From an uncultured Neglectibacter sp. (GTDB lineage Bacteria > Bacillota > Clostridia > Oscillospirales > Acutalibacteraceae): DNA of 64,000 nt. This document shows, piece by piece, positions 1 to 7,652 of the stretch. The position numbers and the translations under genes were made by a program. The notes beneath the pieces are model-generated. The model worked only from the letters and a program-made list of their open reading frames with translations. It was not told the origin of the DNA and did not search any database. The stretch spans positions 1 to 64,000 of the forward strand of contig CAMNSA010000010.1 in NCBI GenBank assembly GCA_946554335.1, written 5' to 3'. The number at the start of each line of letters is the position of its first letter. Position 1 is the stretch's first letter.

Positions 1-97
1 ATCATCGCCCTGCTCGCGGGTCATCGCCCTGCTCGCGGATCATCGCCCTGCTCGCGGGTCATCGCCCTGCTCGCGGATCATCGCCCTGCTCGCAGGG
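1..97. repeat. 19-bp tandem repeat (at least five copies, runs off left edge)
   Basis: Five consecutive 19-nt units of the form TCATCGCCCTGCTCGCGG followed by G or A are visible. The G and A variants alternate, so there is also a 38-nt higher-order period, and the fifth copy has a CGCAGG variant. The array continues to the window edge, so total copy number is unknown. It overlaps the 3' end of ispE, whose last residues and stop codon are read from the two gene-proximal units. No spacers separate the units, so this is a minisatellite and not a CRISPR array. Confidence 0.9.
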
Positions 98-928
98 CGA
101 GGCAAGAAAGATCTCTCCTTTTCCCATTAAGAGAGAACGGCATTTCCCGGCGGCTTTTTCACTGCGGAATATCCCGTACACCGCAGAGCCGCTTCCCGAC
201 ATCATGGCGCCCAAAGCGCCGGAGGATCTCATCACTTTTTCGATCTCCCGCACCTTTGGAAGCTTCATCACCTCGTCAAATCGATTCCCAAGGACCCCGG
301 CGATCTCCGCAAGGTCTCCGCCCTTCAGGGCCTCCACCATATTCGGAGTGAAGCGGCGTCCGGTCAAAGGATATTGATCGATCAGCGCGTAAGCCCGGGG
401 GGTACTCATCCCCACCGGGGGCTTACAGATCAGGATGGCACAGGGAGGCAGCGTGGGGACATCGGAGAGCTGTTCCCCTATGCCTTCGCACCGCTTCGCC
501 CCTCCCACCACGCAGAATGGGACATCCGCGCCGATCTCGCTTCCAAGCTGGGCCAGGCTCGCCTGGGAAAGCCCGGTTTGAAACAGGAGATTCATGCCCC
601 GCAAAACCGCGGCAGCGTCCGCGCTTCCCCCGCCCAGACCGGCCCTGCTGGGGATATGCTTCTCAATAGAGAGGGATACCCCCTCCCCCTCCAGCCCGCA
701 ATGGGTGAGGAAAAGCCGGGCCGCCCGGTAAGCGGTGTTGCGCTCATCCAAGGGAAGATAGCTTTCGCTGCACTTAAGGCGGATGCCGGGAGCAGTCTCC
801 CGCACCAGCTCCACCTCATCGGAAAGGGACACCGTGTGCATCACCGTGTCCAGCAGGTGATAGCCGTCCTCCCGTTTTCCCGTCACATCAAGGGTCAGAT
901 TGATTTTTGCGCAGGCTTTGATTTTCAT
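59..928 (-). CDS. ispE: 4-diphosphocytidyl-2-C-methyl-D-erythritol kinase
   Basis: Cytoplasmic GHMP-family kinase that phosphorylates the 2-OH of CDP-methylerythritol in the MEP isoprenoid pathway. The N-terminal substrate-binding segment AKINLTLDVTGKREDGYH (residues 7-24) and the GHMP ATP loop PSRAGLGGGSADAAA (93-107) are both present, and 289 aa is the usual length. It is the last gene of a minus-strand operon, 10 bp after the DUF362 gene. Oddity: the normal family C-terminus ends near FLASP, and the last 11 residues here (CEQGDDPRAGR) are encoded by the 19-bp tandem repeat, which also supplies the TGA stop. Confidence 0.95.
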   Translation of the reverse strand: MKIKACAKINLTLDVTGKREDGYHLLDTVMHTVSLSDEVELVRETAPGIRLKCSESYLPLDERNTAYRAARLFLTHCGLEGEGVSLSIEKHIPSRAGLGGGSADAAAVLRGMNLLFQTGLSQASLAQLGSEIGADVPFCVVGGAKRCEGIGEQLSDVPTLPPCAILICKPPVGMSTPRAYALIDQYPLTGRRFTPNMVEALKGGDLAEIAGVLGNRFDEVMKLPKVREIEKVMRSSGALGAMMSGSGSAVYGIFRSEKAAGKCRSLLMGKGEIFLASPCEQGDDPRAGR

Positions 929-938
929 AAAGTTCCTC

Positions 939-2072
939 TCAAAACCGGAATAAGCTGAACCGGTGGATCTTCACCGCCCTCTGCGGGCACATCTCGTGGC
1001 AGCAGAAGCAGCGGATACAGTGCTGATAATCGATCTTCGCCCGGTTTTCCGTGATCTTAATGGTGTGCTGCGGGCAGCTTTGGGCGCATTTTCCACAGCC
1101 CACACATTTTTCCCTCTCAATTTTGGGGTAGGGCGTGGTAAGCTTTTTGGCAAGAGGACGAAAAAGCTTCGGCACCCGCATTAAAAAATCGGTGCTCTGA
1201 GACCTGGCCCGGCGGAAATCGGACACCGCCAGCGCCTCGATAGGATCTCCCAAAAGCTCCACCTCTTCCGGTGAGCCGGGGCCCAGGCCCCGTTCAGAGG
1301 CCTTTTGCAGCAGCAAAAGCTCTTTCCTGTCCATCCCCAGCACCGCCGCTCCGATCACATCCAGCGCCCAGGGGCTTTTGGAGGAGAGCAGCGCTCCCAC
1401 CTGCCGCCTCTCTCCCCCGGTGGGGCCGTCTCCCTCCATGGCCCACACCCCGTCGATCACGGAGAGGGCAGGAGAGAGAAATTGAGAGAGGTCCAAAAGC
1501 ATATCCGCGAAGTCCTCCTTTTGGGGGAACCGGCAGTGAAGCTCCGGCTTCTGAAGCCCGGGGACCGCTCCGAACAGGTTTTTGACAGCTCCGGAAAAGC
1601 CCATCATACAGTGGGTCTTCAGTTTGGCGATATTGATGAGGTAACAGTCCTCCAGAAAGGGCTCAATCACCGGCAGATGCCTGCATCGCACCCCCTGGGG
1701 CAGCTCCACTTCCCGGCTTTTGCACTGGGTGTAAAGGGAAAAGCCGAAGCGCTTCGCCATCTCCTCATACCCGCAGGCCGCAAAGGTCCCCCTGGCGACG
1801 CCGGGGGTATAGGGGCCTCCCCCGCTTTCCGCGATCAGCACCTTGGCTCCGGCCTTCTGGACGCAGAGCCCCACGGCGGCTGTCACCAGCGGATGGGTAA
1901 CGGCGGCGGCCTCGGGCTTGGAGCGCAGGATCAGGTTGGGCTTGAGCAGCGCCGTCATGCCGGGCTTCAATTCCTCATAGACGCCCAGCGCCCGGAACTG
2001 GCCGTCCAGGATATTGCACAGCTCGTCCAGATCATACTCCGGACACCCGTTTAAACAGACCCGCTCCTTCAT
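939..2072 (-). CDS. DUF362 domain protein with C-terminal 2x[4Fe-4S] ferredoxin domain
   Basis: 377 aa. The first roughly 290 residues match the DUF362 family (motifs KPNLILRSKPE, AESGGGPYTPG, KLKTHCMMGFSGAVKNLFG). The C-terminus carries two ferredoxin clusters, CVGCGKCAQSCP (from residue 323) and CIRCFCCHEMCP (from 352). The domain's chemistry is not established; the ferredoxin part implies a redox or electron-transfer role in the cytoplasm. Its ATG overlaps the aminotransferase stop by an ATGA junction, so the two are translationally coupled. An extra Cys inside the second motif (CFCC) is noted. Substrate unknown. Confidence 0.85.
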   Translation of the reverse strand: MKERVCLNGCPEYDLDELCNILDGQFRALGVYEELKPGMTALLKPNLILRSKPEAAAVTHPLVTAAVGLCVQKAGAKVLIAESGGGPYTPGVARGTFAACGYEEMAKRFGFSLYTQCKSREVELPQGVRCRHLPVIEPFLEDCYLINIAKLKTHCMMGFSGAVKNLFGAVPGLQKPELHCRFPQKEDFADMLLDLSQFLSPALSVIDGVWAMEGDGPTGGERRQVGALLSSKSPWALDVIGAAVLGMDRKELLLLQKASERGLGPGSPEEVELLGDPIEALAVSDFRRARSQSTDFLMRVPKLFRPLAKKLTTPYPKIEREKCVGCGKCAQSCPQHTIKITENRAKIDYQHCIRCFCCHEMCPQRAVKIHRFSLFRF

Positions 2073-3238
2073 AGCTCTCTCAAAAAGGCCTGGATCCGTT
2101 CCAGGGCTTCCGTGATATGTTTAATGGAGTAGGAATAGGAGATGCGTACAAATCCCTCTCCGCTTTCTCCAAAGGCGTCTCCAGGCACCACGGCCACATG
2201 CTTGGAGTAGATCAGCCGCTCACAAAATTCCGCAGATGTAAGGCCGGTAGACTTTACAGACGGAAACGCATAAAAAGCCCCTTCCGGCTCAAAGCAGGAC
2301 AGCCCCATGGAATTGAGCCCATCCACAATCAGCCGCCTGCGCATGTCGTACTGCTCTCGCATCTGACGAATATCATCGTCTCCGTTTTTCATGGCCTCGA
2401 TGGCCGCGTACTGGCTGGTAGTGGGCGCGCTCATAATGGCAAACTGGTGGAGCTTCGTCATCTGCCCGATGACCTCCCTGGGTCCCGCGGCGTACCCTAA
2501 GCGCCAGCCCGTCATGGAGTGGGATTTGGAAAACCCGTTTACCACCACGGTGCGCTCTCTCATGCCGGGAAGATGGGAAAACATGATGTGGGGCTCCGTT
2601 CCGTAGGTCAGGGTGCTGTAGATCTCGTCGGACAGCACAAAGAGGTTGTGGCGCTTCACCACCTCTGCCACCGCCTCCAGATCCTCCCTGCGCATCACGG
2701 CCCCGGTGGGGTTATTGGGATAGGGAAACACCAGAAGCTTGGTATTTTCTGTGATTTTTTTTTCCAGTTCTTCTGCCGTCAGACGGAACCCATTTTCCGC
2801 CCTGGTCTCCAGGATCACCGGCACGCCTCCTGTCATCTGAGCAAGGGGCACATAGCACACGAAGCTGGGCTGGGGGATCAGCACCTCGTCTCCGGGGCAC
2901 AAAAGGGCTCGCATACAAAGGTCGATGGCCTCCGAGCCGCCCACCGTCACCAGGATCTCAGACTCCGGAAGATAGCGCTCTTCGTAATGGCGATAGAGAT
3001 AATTCGAGATCTCCTCCCGAAGCTTCAAAAGACCCCGGTTCGGCGTGTAGCGGGTGCGTCCCTTTTCCAGAGTGCGGATCGCCTCCTCCCGGATATGCCA
3101 GGGCGTATAGAAGTCTGGCTCGCCCACGGAGAGGGAGATCACATCCTCCATCTCATTGGCAATGTCAAAAAACCGGCGGATCCCGGAAGGCTTCAGCCTT
3201 TGGATCGTAGGGTTCAAGATTTTCTCGTAATCAATCAC
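2069..3238 (-). CDS. Class I/II PLP-dependent aminotransferase (aspartate/aromatic type)
   Basis: Fold-type I aminotransferase. It has the N-terminal SVGEPDFYTP substrate loop, YTPNRGLLKLREEI, the NNPTGAV motif, DEIYSTLTYG, and the PLP lysine in GFSKSHSMTGWRLGY (about residue 237). The track starts at a TTG at 3262. I prefer the GTG at 3238 because a GAGGAAG ribosome binding site lies 8 nt upstream, and this makes the gene overlap the end of the Lrp gene by 8 bp (about 389 aa). An Lrp-type regulator directly upstream suggests amino-acid responsive control. The exact amino donor cannot be told from sequence. Confidence 0.9.
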   Translation of the reverse strand: MIDYEKILNPTIQRLKPSGIRRFFDIANEMEDVISLSVGEPDFYTPWHIREEAIRTLEKGRTRYTPNRGLLKLREEISNYLYRHYEERYLPESEILVTVGGSEAIDLCMRALLCPGDEVLIPQPSFVCYVPLAQMTGGVPVILETRAENGFRLTAEELEKKITENTKLLVFPYPNNPTGAVMRREDLEAVAEVVKRHNLFVLSDEIYSTLTYGTEPHIMFSHLPGMRERTVVVNGFSKSHSMTGWRLGYAAGPREVIGQMTKLHQFAIMSAPTTSQYAAIEAMKNGDDDIRQMREQYDMRRRLIVDGLNSMGLSCFEPEGAFYAFPSVKSTGLTSAEFCERLIYSKHVAVVPGDAFGESGEGFVRISYSYSIKHITEALERIQAFLREL

Positions 3239-3719
3239 CAAGGTTGCTTCCTCTCTCGTCAATTTCCTCGTAGTCGCTGTTGAAGGTCACGCCGCCATCC
3301 TTGTACTTGGTAAGTATAAAATGGGTGGCGGTGGACAAAACGCCGCCGATGGGAGCCAGGCGTCTCGCCACGAACATGGCGATATCGGACATGGTTTTCC
3401 CGGTGACCACCACGGCCAGATCATAGCCTCCGGACATCAGATACACGCTTTGCACCTCCGGGAAATTCATCACCCGTCCGGCGATCTCGTCAAACCCGGT
3501 ATCCTTCTGGGGAGAGACCCGCAGCTCGATCAAAGCCTGGGCGCGCTGGGCGTCGGTGCGTTCCCAGTTGATAAGAGCCTGATACCCCTTGATCACGCCG
3601 TCCTTTTCGTACTGACGGATCGCCTTTTTGATCTCCTCCTCCGTCTTCCCCAGCAGCACTGCCAGCTGGGCGGGAGTCAGAGCGCAGTCGTTTTGCAGCA
3701 ACTCCAAAATCCGCTCCAT
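3231..3719 (-). CDS. Lrp/AsnC family transcriptional regulator
   Basis: 162 aa with an N-terminal winged helix-turn-helix (LTPAQLAVLLGKTEEEIKKAIRQYEKDG, about residues 14-41) and a C-terminal RAM/ACT-like ligand domain (residues about 65-140, SVYLMSGGYDLAVVVTG). Lrp-family proteins sense amino acids and form octamers. It lies between a PHP phosphatase gene and an aminotransferase, both on the same strand, and is translationally coupled to the aminotransferase. Local control of that gene is the simplest inference. An AAAGGATG-type site precedes the ATG. Confidence 0.9.
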   Translation of the reverse strand: MERILELLQNDCALTPAQLAVLLGKTEEEIKKAIRQYEKDGVIKGYQALINWERTDAQRAQALIELRVSPQKDTGFDEIAGRVMNFPEVQSVYLMSGGYDLAVVVTGKTMSDIAMFVARRLAPIGGVLSTATHFILTKYKDGGVTFNSDYEEIDERGSNLGD

Positions 3720-3752
3720 ATTCTTTCATCCTTTCTGTGCAAAAAATGATTT

Positions 3753-4580
3753 CTATTCCAGCGGCAGCATGACCGGCTTCCGGTTTACATAAACCGCAAA
3801 TTCCCGGAATCCCGCCGCCTTTAAAAGCTCCATTCCCTCGTCAATGCCTTGGGCCAGATCCGCTGTACAGTGGGCGTCCGCCCCCAGGGTGACAAGCTTT
3901 CCTCCCAGCTCTCGATACCGGGTGAACAGCTCCAGCTCAGGCAGATACGGCCCGTCTGTTTTCAATAGCCGGGAGGTGTTGAGCTCCATCGCCTTTTCCC
4001 TTCGCACCGCGGTCTCAAGTACCTCGTCTGCCTCCTCCTGCCGAACAAGAAAAGGACAGCGCTCCTGTGCGGGGAGATACCGCAAGGGGTAGGTGAAATG
4101 GGCAAGAGAGTCAAAGTCCCCGGTCATAAGCATCTCTTTGGCCTCTTCAAAGTATTGGGTGATAAGGTCCCGGGCCCGCTGTTCGGAAAGGCCCTCTTTC
4201 CCCAGGTGGTAAAAGTCCTTTTCCCCCTTCACGCTGTGCAGAGACCCCAGCACGAAATCGTAGTCTCTCCCCGAAAGGGCGTCTCTCGCCGCCTCGGGAG
4301 CCTCCAGGGGCTGACCCAGCTCGATCCCCCTTAAAAAGCGAAGGCCTGGGTACGCCTCACGGCAGTCCTTCATCTGCTTCCAGGCCTTACGCACCACTTC
4401 AAAGTAACCGCTTTCCCGGGAGGGGACATAGGGGTACTTATTGCACTCGCAGTGGTCGCTTACGGTATAATAATAAAGCCCTTTTCTGATCGCCTCTTCG
4501 CACATGGCGGACATGGGAGAGCTTCCGTCAAAGGAACAGTCGCTGTGGCTGTGACAGTCGCTTGCGTAACGATGCTTCAT
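3753..4580 (-). CDS. PHP-domain phosphoesterase, HisJ-like histidinol-phosphatase family
   Basis: 275 aa. PHP motifs are complete: HSHSDCSFDGSSPM near the N-terminus, VSDHCECNKYP, RGIELGQPLE, LGSLHSV, and GADAHC near the C-terminus. These provide the metal ligands of a trinuclear phosphoesterase. The family includes histidinol-phosphatase HisK/HisJ, but no his genes are in the window, so the substrate stays open. First gene of the minus-strand operon that runs to ispE; the Lrp gene starts 33 bp downstream. Confidence 0.85.
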   Translation of the reverse strand: MKHRYASDCHSHSDCSFDGSSPMSAMCEEAIRKGLYYYTVSDHCECNKYPYVPSRESGYFEVVRKAWKQMKDCREAYPGLRFLRGIELGQPLEAPEAARDALSGRDYDFVLGSLHSVKGEKDFYHLGKEGLSEQRARDLITQYFEEAKEMLMTGDFDSLAHFTYPLRYLPAQERCPFLVRQEEADEVLETAVRREKAMELNTSRLLKTDGPYLPELELFTRYRELGGKLVTLGADAHCTADLAQGIDEGMELLKAAGFREFAVYVNRKPVMLPLE

Positions 4581-4676
4581 GGCTTTCCCCCTTCTTCCAT
4601 TGGGATCCTTCCGGCTCTGGTCAATGGACCCGGCCGGGTTTCCGGCTTTTTTAGACCGGCATCTGCGGCTTTTGCT

Positions 4677-4682
4677 ATTTTA
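4677..4682 (-). promoter_or_regulatory. Possible extended -10 promoter of the PHP-lrp-AT-DUF362-ispE operon
   Basis: On the minus strand TATGCTAAAAT gives a TAAAAT -10 box with a TG-N extension, about 95 bp before the PHP gene ATG. No good -35 is seen. It is the only -10 candidate of quality I found in this gap. Confidence 0.4.
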
Positions 4683-4731
4683 GCATAAACCGGATAAAAA
4701 AGAAAGCCTCTCCTCTCCCGGCTGCTTTCCC

Positions 4732-4760
4732 TTGACAGGCGGGGCGATCTGTTCCATAAT
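4732..4760 (+). promoter_or_regulatory. Sigma-A type promoter for ACT-UPF0210 operon
   Basis: TTGACA (4732-4737), a 17-nt spacer, and CATAAT (4755-4760), placed 58 bp before the ACT gene ATG. Confidence 0.7.
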
Positions 4761-4817
4761 AACCATGAAGAGAAAAAACGCGCAACCAGCGGCGCTGTCC
4801 GCGGAAAGGAACCTTTC

Positions 4818-5099
4818 ATGATAAAAACAGAAAAGGCCGTAATCACGGTAATCGGAAAAGATATGGTGGGAATTCTTGCCAAGGTGTCCGCCATGTGTGC
4901 GGAAAAAGGAATGAATGTTCTGGAAGTGACCCAGTCTATTCTGCAGGACATGTTTGTGATGGTCATGCTGGTGGATATCACCGGCTCCTCCTCTGCCATC
5001 TCCGAGCTGGCGGACGAGTTCGACACGCTGGGTGAAAGCCTCCATCTGAAGATCCATATCATGCATGAGGACATCTTCAACTCCATGCATAAGATCTGA
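4818..5099 (+). CDS. ACT domain-containing protein (UPF0237 / GcvR-like)
   Basis: 93 aa, a single ACT domain (VITVIGKDMVGILAKVSAMCAEKGMNVLEV at residues 7-36). Such small stand-alone ACT proteins bind amino acids and are found next to UPF0210 genes throughout Firmicutes, which is the arrangement here (47 bp to the next gene). A regulatory role for the partner protein is likely but unproven. Starts at ATG 4818 after GGAAAGGAA. Confidence 0.9.
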   Translation: MIKTEKAVITVIGKDMVGILAKVSAMCAEKGMNVLEVTQSILQDMFVMVMLVDITGSSSAISELADEFDTLGESLHLKIHIMHEDIFNSMHKI

Positions 5100-5146
5100 G
5101 GCCGTCCGCCGCTTTCCGCACAAAAGGCTTTTAAGGAGGCATTTTT

Positions 5147-6505
5147 TTGAACACCAATGAAATTTTAGAGACCATCAATATGATCGATAACGAAGACCTG
5201 GATGTGCGCACCATTACCATGGGCATCTCCCTGTTGGACTGTGTCGATCCTGACATAGAAAAGGCCTCGGGAAAGATCTACGACAAGATCTGCCGGTACG
5301 CCCAGAATCTGGTAAAGACCGGGGAAGATATCACCCGCCAGTACGGCATCCCCATTATCAACAAACGCATTGCCGTCACCCCCATCGCCATGATAAGCGG
5401 CGCGTGCCCCGCCTACTCTCCCGTCCATTTCGCCAAGGTTTTGGACAGGGCCGCCAAACAGGTGGGCGTCAACTTTATCGGCGGGTATTCCGCTTTGGTC
5501 CAGAAGGGCTTCGGCCCCGGAGACTACGCCCTGCTGGAGAGCATTCCCGAGGCCCTCGCGGAAACGGAATTTGTGTGTTCCTCCGTGAATGTGGGCTCCA
5601 CCAAGGCCGGGATCAATATGGACGCCGTGGAGAAGATGGGGCGCATCGTCAAGGAAACGGCGGAGCTTACCGCCCATCGAGAGTGTATCGGAGCCGCCAA
5701 GCTGGTGGTGTTCTGCAACGCCCCGGAGGACAATCCCTTCATGGCGGGAGCCTTTCACGGCCCGGGCGAGCCGGACTGCGTGATCAATGTAGGCGTTTCC
5801 GGACCCGGCGTGGTGCGGGCCGCCATCAAGAAAAGCGGAGGTGGCTGTGATCTGACGGAGATCGCGGAGCTCATCAAGCGCACCGCCTTTAAGATCACCC
5901 GCATGGGACAGCTGGTGGCCAAGGAGGCCTCCCGCAGGCTGTGCGTGCCCTTCGGCATAGTAGACCTCTCTTTGGCCCCCACGCCCGCCGTGGGAGACAG
6001 CGTGGCCTATATCCTAGAAGGAATGGGCCTTTCCCGGTGTGGAGCCCATGGCACCACTGCCGCTCTGGCCCTGCTCAACGACGCGGTCAAGAAGGGCGGA
6101 GTGATGGCCTCCTCCAGCGTGGGGGGCCTGTCCGGCGCATTCATCCCCGTCACAGAGGACGCGGGCATGATCGAGGCCGCCAGAAGCGGCTGCCTCACCT
6201 TAAACAAGCTGGAGGCCATGACCGCCGTGTGTTCGGTGGGCCTTGACATGATCTGCATCCCCGGCGATGTCACCCCCGAGATCATCTCCGGGATCATTGC
6301 CGACGAGGCCGCTATCGGCATGGTAAACTCCAAGACCACCGCAGTGAGAGTGATCCCCGCCATCGGAAAAAAGGCAGGGGAAGAGCTGGACTTCGGCGGC
6401 CTTTTGGGCGGAGGACCCGTTATGCCGGTGAACACCGCCTCTCCCGCCGAATTCATCCACCGGGGAGGAAAGATCCCCGCTCCGCTGCAAAGTTTGAAAA
6501 ACTAA
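5147..6505 (+). CDS. UPF0210 / PFL family protein (DUF711)
   Basis: 452 aa, matching the UPF0210 (DUF711) family over its whole length ([60 protein letters not shown]). The family is structurally related to pyruvate formate-lyase-like folds, hence the name, but has no proven reaction. The start is TTG at 5147, chosen because TAAGGAGG sits 8 nt upstream. Paired with the ACT gene in one operon. Strong codon and strand consistency. Confidence 0.9.
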   Translation: MNTNEILETINMIDNEDLDVRTITMGISLLDCVDPDIEKASGKIYDKICRYAQNLVKTGEDITRQYGIPIINKRIAVTPIAMISGACPAYSPVHFAKVLDRAAKQVGVNFIGGYSALVQKGFGPGDYALLESIPEALAETEFVCSSVNVGSTKAGINMDAVEKMGRIVKETAELTAHRECIGAAKLVVFCNAPEDNPFMAGAFHGPGEPDCVINVGVSGPGVVRAAIKKSGGGCDLTEIAELIKRTAFKITRMGQLVAKEASRRLCVPFGIVDLSLAPTPAVGDSVAYILEGMGLSRCGAHGTTAALALLNDAVKKGGVMASSSVGGLSGAFIPVTEDAGMIEAARSGCLTLNKLEAMTAVCSVGLDMICIPGDVTPEIISGIIADEAAIGMVNSKTTAVRVIPAIGKKAGEELDFGGLLGGGPVMPVNTASPAEFIHRGGKIPAPLQSLKN

Positions 6506-6584
6506 CGAGAATGGTTTTTTTCCTCTGGTACATATTATAAAAGAGTCCATTTTTATATCGGACAAAAGACAGGAGGAAAATATA

Positions 6585-7580
6585 ATGTGTACAGCAGTGG
6601 CCTTTCGTACCCGAGACTTCTATTTCGGCCGCACCCTTGACCTGGATCGTTCCTACGGGGAGGAGGTGACCGTCACCCCCCGCATCTACCCCTTCCAGTT
6701 TCGCAAAATGGGACCGGTGGAGCGCCACTACGCCATGATCGGCATCGCCCATGTGGAGGAAAACTATCCTCTGTATTACGAGGGAGTCAACGAAAAGGGC
6801 CTTGGCATGGCGGGGCTCAACTTTGTGGGCAACGCCGCATATGAAGAGAACTGCGCTCCCGGATTCGACAATATATCCCCTTTTGAGTTCATTCCCTGGA
6901 TCCTGGCCCAATGCGCCACCGTGAAGGAAGCGAGAAAGCTCCTTGGAAAGCTGCGGCTTGTCTCCCTCCCCTTCCGGGAGGACCTGCCTCTCAGCGAGCT
7001 TCACTGGATCATCTCTGACCGGACGGGATCCATTGTGGTGGAGTCCACCAGATCAGGGCTCTCCGTCTATGACGACCCGGCCCAGATACTCACCAACAAT
7101 CCGACCTTTGATCAGCAGCTGTTCGGGCTCAACAACTATCTGTCTCTTTCGCCCGGGCCCGTCTCTAACCATTTTTCCCAAAAGCTTACCCTGGATCTCT
7201 ACAGCAACGGAATGGGCTCCATCGGACTGCCCGGCGGTTTTTCCTCCCAGGCGCGCTTTGTCAGGGCCGCCTTTGTATCCCTCAACTCTCTGTGTAAAGA
7301 GGGAGAAACGGAAAGCGTCAGCCAGTTCTTTCACATTTTGGGGGCTGTGGAGCAGCCAAGGGGCTGCTGCCGGTTGGAAAGCGGCAAGTGCCAGTACACC
7401 CTGTACACCTGCTGCTGCAACGCGGACAAGGGGATCCTTTACTACACCACCTATGAAAATCATCAGATCACCGCTGTGGATATGAACCTGGAGGATCTGA
7501 GCGGCTCTGCGCTCATCCGCTATCCCATGATCACAGGAGAACAGATCCACCTGCAAAATGCCGTTGGAACGAACGCCTAA
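6585..7580 (+). CDS. bsh: Choloylglycine hydrolase family, probable bile salt hydrolase
   Basis: 331 aa Ntn-hydrolase that would cleave the amide bond of conjugated bile salts (or penicillin V). After removal of Met1, Cys2 is the nucleophile (MCTAVAF). The other family residues are in place: Arg16 and Asp19 (FGRTLDLD), Asn79 (GLNF), Asn171 or 172 (LTNNP) and Arg224 (SSQARF). No signal peptide, so cytoplasmic, as in Gram-positive BSHs. AGGAGG ribosome binding site lies directly upstream of the ATG. Discrimination between BSH and penicillin V acylase is not possible with certainty by eye; the DFYFGRTLDL-type N-terminus favours the gut Firmicute BSH group. Confidence 0.88.
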   Translation: MCTAVAFRTRDFYFGRTLDLDRSYGEEVTVTPRIYPFQFRKMGPVERHYAMIGIAHVEENYPLYYEGVNEKGLGMAGLNFVGNAAYEENCAPGFDNISPFEFIPWILAQCATVKEARKLLGKLRLVSLPFREDLPLSELHWIISDRTGSIVVESTRSGLSVYDDPAQILTNNPTFDQQLFGLNNYLSLSPGPVSNHFSQKLTLDLYSNGMGSIGLPGGFSSQARFVRAAFVSLNSLCKEGETESVSQFFHILGAVEQPRGCCRLESGKCQYTLYTCCCNADKGILYYTTYENHQITAVDMNLEDLSGSALIRYPMITGEQIHLQNAVGTNA

Positions 7581-7652
7581 GCCCCAATAAAGATTGGCGG
7601 GCTTAAGACTTTCCTTCCGCAAAGCAGAGGCGCAAAAAAGGAGGAATGGGCT

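Noticed and set aside
1-97. CRISPR array
   Set aside because: Units are contiguous 19-mers with no unique spacers.
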